A stretch of DNA of 10,973 bases from NCBI GenBank assembly GCA_002707085.1, contig PALY01000118.1:31384-42356 (forward strand). Reading direction: 5' to 3'. The DNA comes from Deltaproteobacteria bacterium. Lineage in GTDB: Bacteria; Myxococcota_A; UBA796. Made by a program: the position numbers and the translations under genes. The notes under the pieces are model-generated. The model saw only the letters and a program-made list of their open reading frames with translations, was not told the DNA's origin and made no database searches. Below, piece by piece: positions 1 to 6,852 of the stretch (position 1 is the stretch's first letter; every line of letters begins with the position of its first letter).

Positions 1-630
1 GCTCCCCAAGCATGGACCGACTCCATTGAAAACTACCAACTGGCCATGATCAGTGGAATTTACCCAGAACATCGTTTCTTTGGTGCCTTACCACCGGATG
101 AAAACCATGGGTTCATTCGAGATGAAACCATGTTTCCATCCACCGACTCCAACCGAATGAGGGATTTCTTCCTATCAGAATTGGAGCGCAGGAACGCCAG
201 CCAGGCAGACTTCGACGAAGGTGAACGGGTACTTCAATCATTCTTTTCTCGTCTTTTTGAAGCGCCGACTCAATGCGTCAGCCCATGGACTGGATTTGAA
301 GACGATAAAATTATCTGGAACAGTGAAGGTGGCGTTCGCCAGATCTACGTCTTGAAGGAAAATGCCGAAACACCGGGCTTTCCACCAACCGAAGACACTC
401 CAGTAGGCACGGTCTGGGCGCTGTATGTAAACCCCGATGCAGAGCCAATCGGCTCTGGCCAGATTGGGTTGGGCGAAAAGCCACCCGGCACCACTCAATT
501 CGTGCCAGCCGATGGTTCCGCACCGGTTCTGGAACATGGTTCAACCTATCGATTGTTCGCCACTCCTGATTTTCAACTCATTCGCGAACTGAACTGCACA
601 TTTGTGTACAAAAACTCCATCCTCAAGTGA
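1..630 (+). CDS. Unrecognised protein, C-terminal part (5' end outside window)
   Basis: The reading frame is open from base 1 to the TGA at 628-630, about 209 residues. The first in-frame ATG (46) has no ribosome binding site in front of it, so the gene most likely starts upstream of the window. The visible part has an aromatic, polar N-terminal stretch (around YPEHRFFGALPPDENHGF). A charged helical segment follows near residues 50-75, and then a beta-rich region with GTVWALYVNPDAEP and a closing segment around YRLFATPDF. One Cys lies in the middle and one near the C-terminus, which would allow a disulfide in an exported protein. I recognise no catalytic motif. It ends 8 bases before the next lipoprotein gene, so the two are probably co-transcribed, and a cell-surface or secreted role is inferred from that neighbour only. 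Confidence 0.7.
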   Translation, partial: APQAWTDSIENYQLAMISGIYPEHRFFGALPPDENHGFIRDETMFPSTDSNRMRDFFLSELERRNASQADFDEGERVLQSFFSRLFEAPTQCVSPWTGFEDDKIIWNSEGGVRQIYVLKENAETPGFPPTEDTPVGTVWALYVNPDAEPIGSGQIGLGEKPPGTTQFVPADGSAPVLEHGSTYRLFATPDFQLIRELNCTFVYKNSILK

Positions 631-638
631 GGCACATC

Positions 639-1181
639 ATGAAAACATTCGCTCTTTTTTGTTTCATCCTCGGGTGTTCTAAAACAACTGAAGATTCAGG
701 AGACCTTGATGGGTCCGATGAAGTGATCGAAGACACTGACGCTGACGCTGACGCTGACGCTGACGCTGACGCTGATGCTGATGCTGATGCTGATGCTGAT
801 ACTGATGTAGACAACAGCATGTGCGCTGAAGACTACAGCCTTTGTGGCAACATCACCATCCCCGATGAGTTTGAAGGTACTGCACGCTCATTGGCCATCG
901 TCCTTTACAGTTCGATACCGCCAGCAGGACCACCGGACGGCATCATCGTAGAAGTTGACGGACCCGATCTGAAGTCCGGAGATGTCTACCCAGTACGTGT
1001 TCTGCCTGCCCTGTTCAATGGCGAATACTACGTCTGGGTCAATCTCTACATGGAAGGCGGCGGTGAATGGATGCCCGTCAATGGAGTTGACTACACCGGC
1101 TCCACAGCAGCACCCATCTCTTTCGATGGATCTGCAGTCTCCTTCGATGACATTTCTCTCACCATCGCCACCGGCTGGTAG
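639..1181 (+). CDS. Small lipoprotein with (Asp-Ala)10 stalk
   Basis: This encodes 180 residues. I chose the ATG at 639 over the in-frame GTG at 627 because the SD-like AGTGAGG lies about 6 bases upstream of it and it gives a proper signal peptide, MKTFALFCFILGC. Cys13 in an I-L-G-C lipobox is the probable lipidation site. After a short acidic Ser/Asp segment come exactly ten Asp-Ala pairs (residues 34-53), then DTDVD. This looks like a flexible charged tether between the membrane anchor and the folded part. Residues 61-180 form a beta-rich domain containing two early Cys (MCAEDYSLCG) and the segments SLAIVLYSS and NGEYYVWVNLYMEGGGEW; I do not recognise the family, though a small beta-sandwich seems likely. 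It lies between the partial upstream gene (8-base gap) and the hydrolase lipoprotein (77-base gap), probably in one transcript. The lipoprotein call is firm and the function unknown. Confidence 0.85.
   Translation: MKTFALFCFILGCSKTTEDSGDLDGSDEVIEDTDADADADADADADADADADADTDVDNSMCAEDYSLCGNITIPDEFEGTARSLAIVLYSSIPPAGPPDGIIVEVDGPDLKSGDVYPVRVLPALFNGEYYVWVNLYMEGGGEWMPVNGVDYTGSTAAPISFDGSAVSFDDISLTIATGW
738..803 (+). repeat. In-frame hexanucleotide microsatellite (GACGCT/GATGCT)
   Basis: Six tandem GACGCT units (738-773) are followed by four GATGCT units (774-797) and one GATACT variant. Each 6-base unit encodes Asp-Ala, so any gain or loss of a unit changes the stalk length by two residues without a frameshift. 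The block-wise switch from GAC to GAT suggests separate slippage or duplication events within each half. Confidence 0.95.
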
Positions 1182-1258
1182 AAGCTCCACTTTTCCGTTT
1201 CCGTAATGGAACCTCAACCTCGACTGCTGCGGTAGTCCACCACAAACGAGTACATCTC

Positions 1259-2731
1259 ATGTATCGCAAAACAATGAATGCCTTCTCCCTTACGGCACTG
1301 CTGGTTCTATCTGCTTGCAGCAAGCAAGAGGAGATTACTCCCGAATATGACGACTCTCTTGTCACCACCGAAGATTCTTCCGACGATTCAGACGATGAAT
1401 CCGAAGACAATGATGATGGTGATGACGAAGATGAACGTGATGATTCTTCCGAAGATGATCCACCAGCCGATAACGATGATTCAGATTCGGAACGCGAAGA
1501 CGAAGACGAAGACGATGACGAAGATGAAGATGAGGACGCCCCAGAGGACTCCTTCAGTGGAGCATACTCCGGTGATTTCACCGTCATCATCACCACAACC
1601 TTCGGACCCGACACCTGCGCTGGCACAGCGTCCATCGACGTAGACGAGGCCGGAACCCTCAACGGTTCAGGAACCTGCAGCTTCTCGATTTTGGGATCCC
1701 AACGCCCCGTCCTTTCGGGTGCAGTAGCCGAAGATGGTGAAGTCAACGGTAGCGTCGACCTCAGTGCATTCGGATCTGCCTTTTCGCTCGCATGGAGCGG
1801 CGTTCGAGACGAAAACACTTTGACTGCAAACTATGCTGGTTCTGACAGCTTGACGGGTGTTGGCGACATTACATACGAAGTCATCATCAACCTGGAGCTT
1901 GAAGCACCCGTAGAAGATGCCGGTGATGGAAGCAGCCCAGACGATCTGGTCGACTACAGTGAAACTGGCGGCATCTACAGTGTCCGTTCTTCTGGTACAT
2001 ACAGAACCATTGATGGGTGTTCCCTCGATTACGACATGTACACTCCTGACGAAGCCGTCACAGACACCTTGGTTGTCGTACAACATGGCTTCGCACGCTC
2101 CAAAGCAGAGTTTACAGACCTTGCCAGCCACTTGGCCAGCTGGGGCATGCCGACACTGATTATGGACCTTTGCCACTCATGGGCATTGGATGTTGACATC
2201 AACCAAAACGCTGCCGATGTGGTCGATCTTGTTGAAAACATGTGGGATGGCCCGGTCGTCTACATGGGCCACTCCAATGGTGCGATTTCATCACTGGTGG
2301 CAGCATCCATGGATGATCAAGCATTGGCTGTCCTCGGTCTCGATCCTGTAGAACGACTTGGTGGTGATCACACAGACGTTGCACGTTCACTGGACATTCC
2401 AGTGGTCGGAATCTTTGGTGAAGCTGGGGTATGCAACTCTTGGAACAGCGGTATCGATGTATACATGGCTGTACCAGACAGTGACTTGTACAGAACCACA
2501 GAAGCCGATCACTGTGACTTCGAGGCACCGACAGGTACCGTGTGTACATTGGCCTGCTCAGGTAGCAACGACATCTTCTCAGACGAAGAAATCCGTTCGA
2601 ACCTGCTGAACTTGGGCACAGCTTACATTAGCTGGCATGCCGCAGGTGATGAAGACGCATACCAGTGGGTTGACCCTTCAGGCGTCGGACGAACAGCGCT
2701 GACACGCGAAGGCGCAATCTCGCCTCTGTAG
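1259..2731 (+). CDS. Acidic-stalk lipoprotein with C-terminal alpha/beta hydrolase domain
   Basis: This encodes 490 residues. The signal peptide ends in an L-S-A-C lipobox (Cys20). Residues 30-98 are almost only Asp, Glu, Ser and Pro, a probable extended stalk. Residues 99-216 form a beta-rich domain of G/S/T-rich strands (ASIDVDEAGTLNGSGTCSF), perhaps a small barrel; I recognise no family. Residues 238-470 are an alpha/beta hydrolase: the oxyanion-side HG (276-277, VVVQHGF), the nucleophile elbow GHSNG with Ser339, Asp362 in LGLDPVE, and His418 in DHCDFEAP. The G-x-DPV and H-x-D/F-type contexts resemble the chlorophyllase, PAF-acetylhydrolase and polyester-hydrolase group of esterases rather than classic lipases. 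Several Cys (254, 305, 392, 419, 429, 433) fit an exported, disulfide-bonded protein. ATG 1259 has a weak GAG-type RBS, and ATG 1274 is an alternative start. Esterase activity is inferred; the substrate is unknown. Confidence 0.88.
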   Translation: MYRKTMNAFSLTALLVLSACSKQEEITPEYDDSLVTTEDSSDDSDDESEDNDDGDDEDERDDSSEDDPPADNDDSDSEREDEDEDDDEDEDEDAPEDSFSGAYSGDFTVIITTTFGPDTCAGTASIDVDEAGTLNGSGTCSFSILGSQRPVLSGAVAEDGEVNGSVDLSAFGSAFSLAWSGVRDENTLTANYAGSDSLTGVGDITYEVIINLELEAPVEDAGDGSSPDDLVDYSETGGIYSVRSSGTYRTIDGCSLDYDMYTPDEAVTDTLVVVQHGFARSKAEFTDLASHLASWGMPTLIMDLCHSWALDVDINQNAADVVDLVENMWDGPVVYMGHSNGAISSLVAASMDDQALAVLGLDPVERLGGDHTDVARSLDIPVVGIFGEAGVCNSWNSGIDVYMAVPDSDLYRTTEADHCDFEAPTGTVCTLACSGSNDIFSDEEIRSNLLNLGTAYISWHAAGDEDAYQWVDPSGVGRTALTREGAISPL

Positions 2732-2774
2732 AAGAACAATAGAAGCTGAGACAGTTCTCCTGCTCTCGCTTTTT

Positions 2775-2805
2775 GGGTCCGTGTAGATACAATCTGCACG
2801 GACCC
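2775..2805 (+). terminator. 14-bp hairpin after the lipoprotein cluster
   Basis: GGGTCCGTGTAGAT (2775-2788) and ATCTGCACGGACCC (2792-2805) pair along all 14 positions, with a single T-G wobble and a 3-base ACA loop. It lies 43 bases after the hydrolase stop. The plus-strand tail is only TCTTCGTT, so it is a weak intrinsic terminator by U-tract but a very stable stem. A T5 run lies just before the stem; it would read as A5 after the stem on the minus strand, so termination in that direction is not supported. Confidence 0.6.
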
Positions 2806-2979
2806 TCTTCGTTGATAGGCCCTGAATTACCTTCATCAGAAGTTGAACTTACACCATCGGTCTCCCGTCCAGACCATACAGCTTTCATTCCGACTGTGTA
2901 CACAAACTGAAGACCAAGGAGCTTGCTCAACTGGGTCAATCGGTGTAATCCGGCTCAATGCCTACGGGCGGGAGGACAA

Positions 2980-3963
2980 ATGAAACTGGCGACCCGAAAA
3001 AATAACACCCGAGATGGCGAACTCTTGGTGGTATCCAAAGACAACAAACGTGCAGTTGTGGCAAGTGAAGTTGCCCCCACCCTGCAAGCATTGATGGACG
3101 ATTGGGGTTCAAAAGCGCCCGCCATCGATGCCATCTACCAATCCCTCAATGCGGGGGAACGAACGGATGCTTTTGATGTGGATCCGTCTACACTTCACAG
3201 CCCATTGCCACGGGCATACGGCTGGGTGGACGGAAGTGCATACATCAATCACATTGTACTGGTCCGAAAAGCTCGAGGTGCTGAACCCCCAGCGACCTTG
3301 GAAACAGATCCCTTGGTCTACCAAGGAGGCAGTGACACCTTTTTGGGTCCCCGCGACGATATTCCATTGGCCGACCCCGACTGGGGTTGTGACTTTGAGT
3401 CCGAGATCGCCATCATTATGGACGACACACCACAAGGCGTGAAACCGGAAGAAGTCGAGCAATACATTCGCTTGGTGATGATTTGTAATGACGTATCATT
3501 GAGAAACCTGATTCCTGGAGAACTCGCCAAGAGTTTTGGGTTCTTTGTCTCCAAACCATCCAGCGCATTCAGTCCCATGGCCATATCTCCCGACGAGCTT
3601 GGCGATGCATGGCGAGGTGGCCGGATGTACTTGCCTTTGGTGACCCACCTAAACGGCGAGTGGTACGGAAACCCTGATGCGGGTCCTGAAATGCATTTCA
3701 GTTTTCATGAAATTGTGGCTCACGTCTGTAAAACACGCTCATTGAGCGCCGGAACCATCGTGGGAAGTGGCACAATCAGCAACAAGGATCGAAGCAAAGG
3801 GTCATCCTGTCTTGCCGAAAAACGAATGATCGAAAAAATCGATACCGGTGAGTTCTCAACACCGTTCATGACTTTTGGTGACCGCGTCACAATTGAAATG
3901 TTCAACGAGGACGGAGACAGCCTGTTCGGTCGCATAGACCAGACTGTTGCTCCAATGAGCTAG
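2980..3963 (+). CDS. fahA: Fumarylacetoacetate hydrolase (fumarylacetoacetase)
   Basis: This encodes 327 residues, the usual length of the shorter bacterial fumarylacetoacetases. The frame runs open further upstream, but ATG 2980 is chosen because a strong GGGAGGA RBS sits 5-6 bases before it and the protein then begins MKLATRKN. The enzyme splits fumarylacetoacetate into fumarate and acetoacetate, the last step of the homogentisate branch of tyrosine catabolism, in the cytoplasm. Family metal ligands are visible: Glu140 and Glu142 in DFESEIAI and Asp171 in CNDVSLRN. The region GGSDTFLGPRDDI (116-128) and the glycine-rich substrate loop around IVGSGTISNKD (260-270) are also conserved. maiA follows after 8 bases, so the two are co-transcribed and likely translationally coupled. 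The two enzymes catalyse consecutive reactions, which supports both calls. Confidence 0.93.
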   Translation: MKLATRKNNTRDGELLVVSKDNKRAVVASEVAPTLQALMDDWGSKAPAIDAIYQSLNAGERTDAFDVDPSTLHSPLPRAYGWVDGSAYINHIVLVRKARGAEPPATLETDPLVYQGGSDTFLGPRDDIPLADPDWGCDFESEIAIIMDDTPQGVKPEEVEQYIRLVMICNDVSLRNLIPGELAKSFGFFVSKPSSAFSPMAISPDELGDAWRGGRMYLPLVTHLNGEWYGNPDAGPEMHFSFHEIVAHVCKTRSLSAGTIVGSGTISNKDRSKGSSCLAEKRMIEKIDTGEFSTPFMTFGDRVTIEMFNEDGDSLFGRIDQTVAPMS

Positions 3964-3971
3964 GTTTCTAT

Positions 3972-4616
3972 ATGTCATTGGTCTTGCGAAGCTATTGGCG
4001 TTCCTCTTGCTCTTGGCGTGTACGAATCGGATTGAACTGGAAACAGCTGCCCTACGATATCGTACCGGTCCATTTGGTGGCCGATGGTGGCCAACAACAT
4101 TCGGATACACATCGCGCACTGAACCCCAGCCGGGAGCTGCCTGTACTTCTGGTTGATGGTGAGCCACTCGCCCAGAGCGTCGCCATTCTCGAATACCTTG
4201 AAGAAACTCATCCGGATCCACCACTGCTTCCTCGTTCACCCCTGGACCGGGCCCGTGTCCGTCAAATGACAGAGGTTGTAAACAGCGGAATTCAGCCGGT
4301 ACAAAATCTACGGGTCATGCAACGACTTGGACGGGAATATGATTTTTCCCGCGCCGACCAGGTGGGGTGGTCACGGGACTGGATCGCCCTTGGGCTAACG
4401 GCGTTGGAGCAACTGGTGTCCAACCATGGTGGGCGCTACAGTTTCGGAGACTCGGTCAGTTGGGCAGATCTTTGCTTGGTTCCTCAGTTGTACAACGCAC
4501 GAAGGTTTGATGTAGATCTCACCGCCTTTCCTTCGCTCACCGCTGTAGAGTCTCAACTGGAATCGCTACCAGAATTTGTGGCCGCACACCCCGACCAACA
4601 ACCGGACGCGGCTTAG
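3972..4616 (+). CDS. maiA: Maleylacetoacetate isomerase (zeta-class glutathione transferase)
   Basis: This encodes 214 residues, normal for the family. It isomerises maleylacetoacetate to fumarylacetoacetate using glutathione as cofactor, feeding the FahA reaction encoded just upstream. The N-terminal thioredoxin-like domain carries the zeta-class signature SSCSWRVRIGL, with Ser11, Ser12 and Cys13 at the active site. The cis-proline segment follows (NPSRELPVL, 51-59), then the glutathione-binding QSVAILEYLEE (68-78). The all-helical C-terminal domain ends in the typical YNARRFDVDL and HPDQQPDA pattern. No clear SD precedes ATG 3972; it starts 8 bases after the fahA stop, so translational coupling is likely. 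Its stop overlaps the stop of the convergent marR-type gene by 4 bases. Confidence 0.93.
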   Translation: MSLVLRSYWRSSCSWRVRIGLNWKQLPYDIVPVHLVADGGQQHSDTHRALNPSRELPVLLVDGEPLAQSVAILEYLEETHPDPPLLPRSPLDRARVRQMTEVVNSGIQPVQNLRVMQRLGREYDFSRADQVGWSRDWIALGLTALEQLVSNHGGRYSFGDSVSWADLCLVPQLYNARRFDVDLTAFPSLTAVESQLESLPEFVAAHPDQQPDAA

Positions 4617-5074
4617 CGAAGATCGGGAATGACTTTCATCAAGTCGGCGAGGGAGTCGCTTAGTTGCTCTTGTTTTTCGCTCGATAAACCCGTTTGAGCA
4701 TTCAGAACGACGCCCTCTACCTCTGGAATCAGTTGACGATACAAATCTACACCCTTTTGTGTAAGAAACAGATGGCTGATTCGCCCATCAAGCTGTGAAG
4801 CTTCTCGACGCACCAAACCTCGGGTCAACAACGCCTTTGTTGCTCGGCTCACGATGCCTTTGTCCATGGGTGTCACTGTCACAACTTCGACCGAGGTCCG
4901 TCCAGGCACTTCGGCCACTGCAGCCAAGACCCGCCACTGGGACAAATTCAAATCATGCTTTTTAACGATACGACTCGTTCTTCGTGCAATTCGATCCGCA
5001 AGAACAGTGACTTGGTACGGCCAATAGCGATCGAGTTTAAGAATATGTTCGGGATGGGGCAGGTTCTCAGACAT
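4613..5074 (-). CDS. MarR-family transcriptional regulator, probable controller of the tyrosine locus
   Basis: This encodes 153 residues. The frame is open 25 codons further upstream, but ATG 5074 gives the usual MarR length and a natural N-terminus (MSENLPHPEH). The winged helix-turn-helix spans about residues 40-110: LSQWRVLAAVAEVPG, then a recognition region around TPMDKGIVSRATKALLTRGLV, then the wing with Asp96 and Arg98 in LDGRISHLFLT. Helices on both sides would form the dimer. It is divergent from hppD and convergent with maiA, so control of these genes and of itself is the natural inference, with a pathway intermediate such as 4-hydroxyphenylpyruvate or homogentisate as a possible ligand. 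MarR-type regulators of tyrosine degradation are known in other proteobacteria, but I cannot assign it to a named orthologue. Confidence 0.88.
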   Translation of the reverse strand: MSENLPHPEHILKLDRYWPYQVTVLADRIARRTSRIVKKHDLNLSQWRVLAAVAEVPGRTSVEVVTVTPMDKGIVSRATKALLTRGLVRREASQLDGRISHLFLTQKGVDLYRQLIPEVEGVVLNAQTGLSSEKQEQLSDSLADLMKVIPDLR

Positions 5075-5080
5075 GATTCC

Positions 5081-5109
5081 AATATAGTTGTTATCGCAAC
5101 TTTGCGCAA
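5081..5109 (-). promoter_or_regulatory. Candidate sigma-70 promoter of the marR-type gene
   Basis: On the minus strand, TTGCGC (5109-5104) as -35 and TATATT (5086-5081) as -10 are separated by exactly 17 bases. The expected transcript start falls at about 5074, right on the ATG, so the mRNA may be leaderless or nearly so. This fits the weak GGA-only ribosome binding site. The spacer is filled by the palindrome at 5086-5101, a layout that suits autorepression. Confidence 0.5.
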
Positions 5110-5110
5110 A
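5086..5110. promoter_or_regulatory. Two adjacent palindromes, candidate MarR operator between marR and hppD
   Basis: AGTTGTTATCGCAACT (5086-5101) has perfect 5-base arms, AGTTG and CAACT. It abuts TTTGCGCAAA (5101-5110), a perfect 10-bp palindrome. On the minus strand TTGCG occurs twice with starts 10 bases apart, one helical turn. Wider arms GTTGTT (5087-5092) and AACAAC (5111-5116) enclose the whole unit. The position between the divergent genes and over the minus-strand promoter makes it the best operator candidate for the MarR-type protein; binding is inferred. Confidence 0.55.
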
Positions 5111-5161
5111 AACAACCTTTAGGATAGCTGTCGGTATACAACCAACCATACAGGGGCCCCC

Positions 5162-6244
5162 ATGGCGGATTTATTCGAAAACCCAATGGGTTTATGCGGC
5201 TTTGAATTTGTGGAATTCACAGCACTTGAACGAGGAATACTTGAACCCATCTTCTTGGGTATGGGATTCACCAAGATCGCAACACACCGTTCCAAGGATG
5301 TAGAACTGTGGAGACAAGGAGGCATCAACCTCCTCGCCAATTACGAAGCCAACACTCCGGCTGGATACTATGCCCGGGAACACGGACCCTCTGCATGTGC
5401 CATGGGGTTTCGCGTTCGAAACGCCAGTAAAGCCTTTGATTTGGCCATGGAAAATGGAGCGGAACCCGTCGACATCCCGACCGGTTTTAGTGAACTAAAG
5501 CTTCCTGCCATCCGAGGGATCGGCGGCGCCATTATCTACTTTATCGATCGATTCGAAGAAGGTCGTTCTATTTACGATATCGATTTTGAATACATTGAAG
5601 GTGTGGACCGACATCCGGAAGGGTGTGGATTCAACATCATCGATCACCTTACGCACAACGTGTACAAAGGCCGTATGGACTACTGGGCCGAGTACTATGC
5701 ACGGCTGTTCAACTTCAGACAAATCCGGTATTTCGACATCAAGGGTGAATACACCGGCCTTGTTTCCCGCGCCCTCACCGCACCGGACGGACTCATCCGA
5801 ATTCCACTCAATGAAGAGAAGTCAGAAACGGTGGGCCAGATCGAAGAGTATCTGCGGGAATACAAAGGAGAAGGCATTCAACACATTGCGTTCTCTTGTG
5901 ACGACCTTCTCTCTTGCTGGGATCGACTGAAGGAATGCGGTGTCGAATTCATGTCGCCACCACCAAGTAGCTACTACGACATGCTTGAAGAGCGGCTACC
6001 CAACCACGGTGAACCCACCGAGGAGTTTAGAAAACGCGGCATCCTTCTTGATGGAACGACAGAAGACGGAAATCCACGACTGTTGCTGCAGATATTCTCT
6101 GAAAAGGCCATCGGACCCATTTTCTTTGAGTTCATTCAACGAAAAGAAGACGATGGTTTTGGTGAAGGCAACTTTGAAGCACTCTTCAAGTCGATCGAAC
6201 GCGATCAGATGCGACGTGGTGTTCTTTCTGATGCATCGGGATGA
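5162..6244 (+). CDS. hppD: 4-hydroxyphenylpyruvate dioxygenase
   Basis: This encodes 360 residues, the usual bacterial length. The enzyme is a non-haem Fe(II) dioxygenase that converts 4-hydroxyphenylpyruvate to homogentisate with loss of CO2, committing tyrosine to the homogentisate route. It has two VOC-type domains. The iron triad is visible as His162 (IDHLTHNV), His241 (GIQHIAF) and Glu323 (FFEFIQRK). The segment [13 protein letters not shown] (206-218) and the C-terminal block [18 protein letters not shown] with RRGVL (332-355) are hallmarks of HPPD. The Phe residues in GFGEGNF favour HPPD over the related hydroxymandelate synthase. ATG 5162 has AGGGG five bases upstream. It is divergent from the marR-type regulator and followed directly by a VOC gene. 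Confidence 0.96.
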   Translation: MADLFENPMGLCGFEFVEFTALERGILEPIFLGMGFTKIATHRSKDVELWRQGGINLLANYEANTPAGYYAREHGPSACAMGFRVRNASKAFDLAMENGAEPVDIPTGFSELKLPAIRGIGGAIIYFIDRFEEGRSIYDIDFEYIEGVDRHPEGCGFNIIDHLTHNVYKGRMDYWAEYYARLFNFRQIRYFDIKGEYTGLVSRALTAPDGLIRIPLNEEKSETVGQIEEYLREYKGEGIQHIAFSCDDLLSCWDRLKECGVEFMSPPPSSYYDMLEERLPNHGEPTEEFRKRGILLDGTTEDGNPRLLLQIFSEKAIGPIFFEFIQRKEDDGFGEGNFEALFKSIERDQMRRGVLSDASG

Positions 6245-6251
6245 AAATACT

Positions 6252-6779
6252 GTGACTGTTGAACTAAAGCGTATTCATCATGTTGCGTACCGGTGTATGG
6301 ACGCCAAAGAGACTGTCGAGTTCTATCAAAAAGTACTCAACATGGGCTTTGTACTGGCCATCGCCGAAAACGAAGTGCCATCCACCAAAGAGCCTGACCC
6401 GTATATGCATGTGTTTCTTGATGCCGGCATGGGCAATGTTTTGGCGTTTTTTGAATTGCCAAATTCTGACGCAATGGGACGGGACGAGAAAACCCCAATC
6501 TGGGTGCAGCACATTGCTTTTGAGGTTGCAGACCTGGATGCACTCAATCGCTCCAAAGCCCATATTGAAGCACAAAACATCGAAGTTCTTGGCCCGGTCA
6601 ATCACGGAATCTTTCAGTCGATCTATTTCTTTGATCCGAATGGACACCGCATTGAATTGGCTGCCAACACTGGCACTGCGGAGCAAATGCAGGAACTAAA
6701 CCGCGTTGCTCCCGCAATGTTGGAGGAATGGAGTCAAACCAAACGGGCGCCCGCCCACGCCGCCTGGCTCCACGAATAG
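6252..6779 (+). CDS. VOC (glyoxalase/bleomycin-resistance fold) protein of unknown reaction
   Basis: This encodes 175 residues from the GTG at 6252, 7 bases after the hppD stop. An ATG at 6231, overlapping hppD by 14 bases, is the alternative start. I prefer GTG because a GGGATGA lies before it and the protein then begins MTVELKRIHHVAYRC, close to where the domain begins. The four positions that bind metal in VOC enzymes are all occupied: His10 (IHHVA), Glu68 (AFFELP), His87 (VQHIAFEV) and Glu135 (GHRIELA). It is therefore probably an active metalloenzyme built from two beta-alpha-beta-beta-beta modules. The segment STKEPDPYMHVFLDAGMGNV is strikingly regular. Co-directional placement behind hppD suggests a role in aromatic or tyrosine catabolism. 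Glyoxalase, dioxygenase or isomerase chemistry cannot be told apart from sequence alone. Confidence 0.88.
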   Translation: MTVELKRIHHVAYRCMDAKETVEFYQKVLNMGFVLAIAENEVPSTKEPDPYMHVFLDAGMGNVLAFFELPNSDAMGRDEKTPIWVQHIAFEVADLDALNRSKAHIEAQNIEVLGPVNHGIFQSIYFFDPNGHRIELAANTGTAEQMQELNRVAPAMLEEWSQTKRAPAHAAWLHE

Positions 6780-6785
6780 CGACAT

Positions 6786-6824
6786 AAAAAAAGGAGTGGA
6801 GGCCACCCAACAGGCCCCCACTCC
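6786..6824 (-). terminator. Rho-independent terminator of the YceI-like lipoprotein gene
   Basis: On the minus strand, GGAGTGGGGGCC (6824-6813) pairs with GGCCTCCACTCC (6804-6793) except for one mismatch, with an 8-base loop. It is followed directly by seven T (6792-6786). It lies 28 bases past the stop of the minus-strand gene. The plus strand has no T-run after the stem, so it serves the minus-strand gene and probably not the convergent VOC gene. Confidence 0.85.
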
Positions 6825-6852
6825 AATGGTCAGTCGCTAAGAGCGTCTGAAA

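Noticed and set aside
738..803. CRISPR-like or structural repeat array
   Set aside because: The unit is 6 bases with no spacers and is fully explained as an in-frame coding microsatellite.
623..820. Minus-strand Ser-Ala repeat ORF
   Set aside because: It is the complement of the GACGCT/GATGCT microsatellite inside a clear lipoprotein gene.
1159..1818. 219-codon minus-strand ORF with a long Ser tract opposite the hydrolase gene
   Set aside because: The poly-Ser is the complement of the Asp/Glu stalk of the real plus-strand lipoprotein; there is no signal or RBS of its own.
2840..2850. AAGTTGAACTT inverted repeat upstream of fahA as a second MarR operator
   Set aside because: It shares only a half-site with the hppD/marR palindrome and has a different spacing; the match is too weak to call.
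5940..6250. Upstream extension of the VOC reading frame to 5940
   Set aside because: It lies entirely inside hppD in another frame; the VOC domain begins only after 6252, and the extension has no domain-like sequence.
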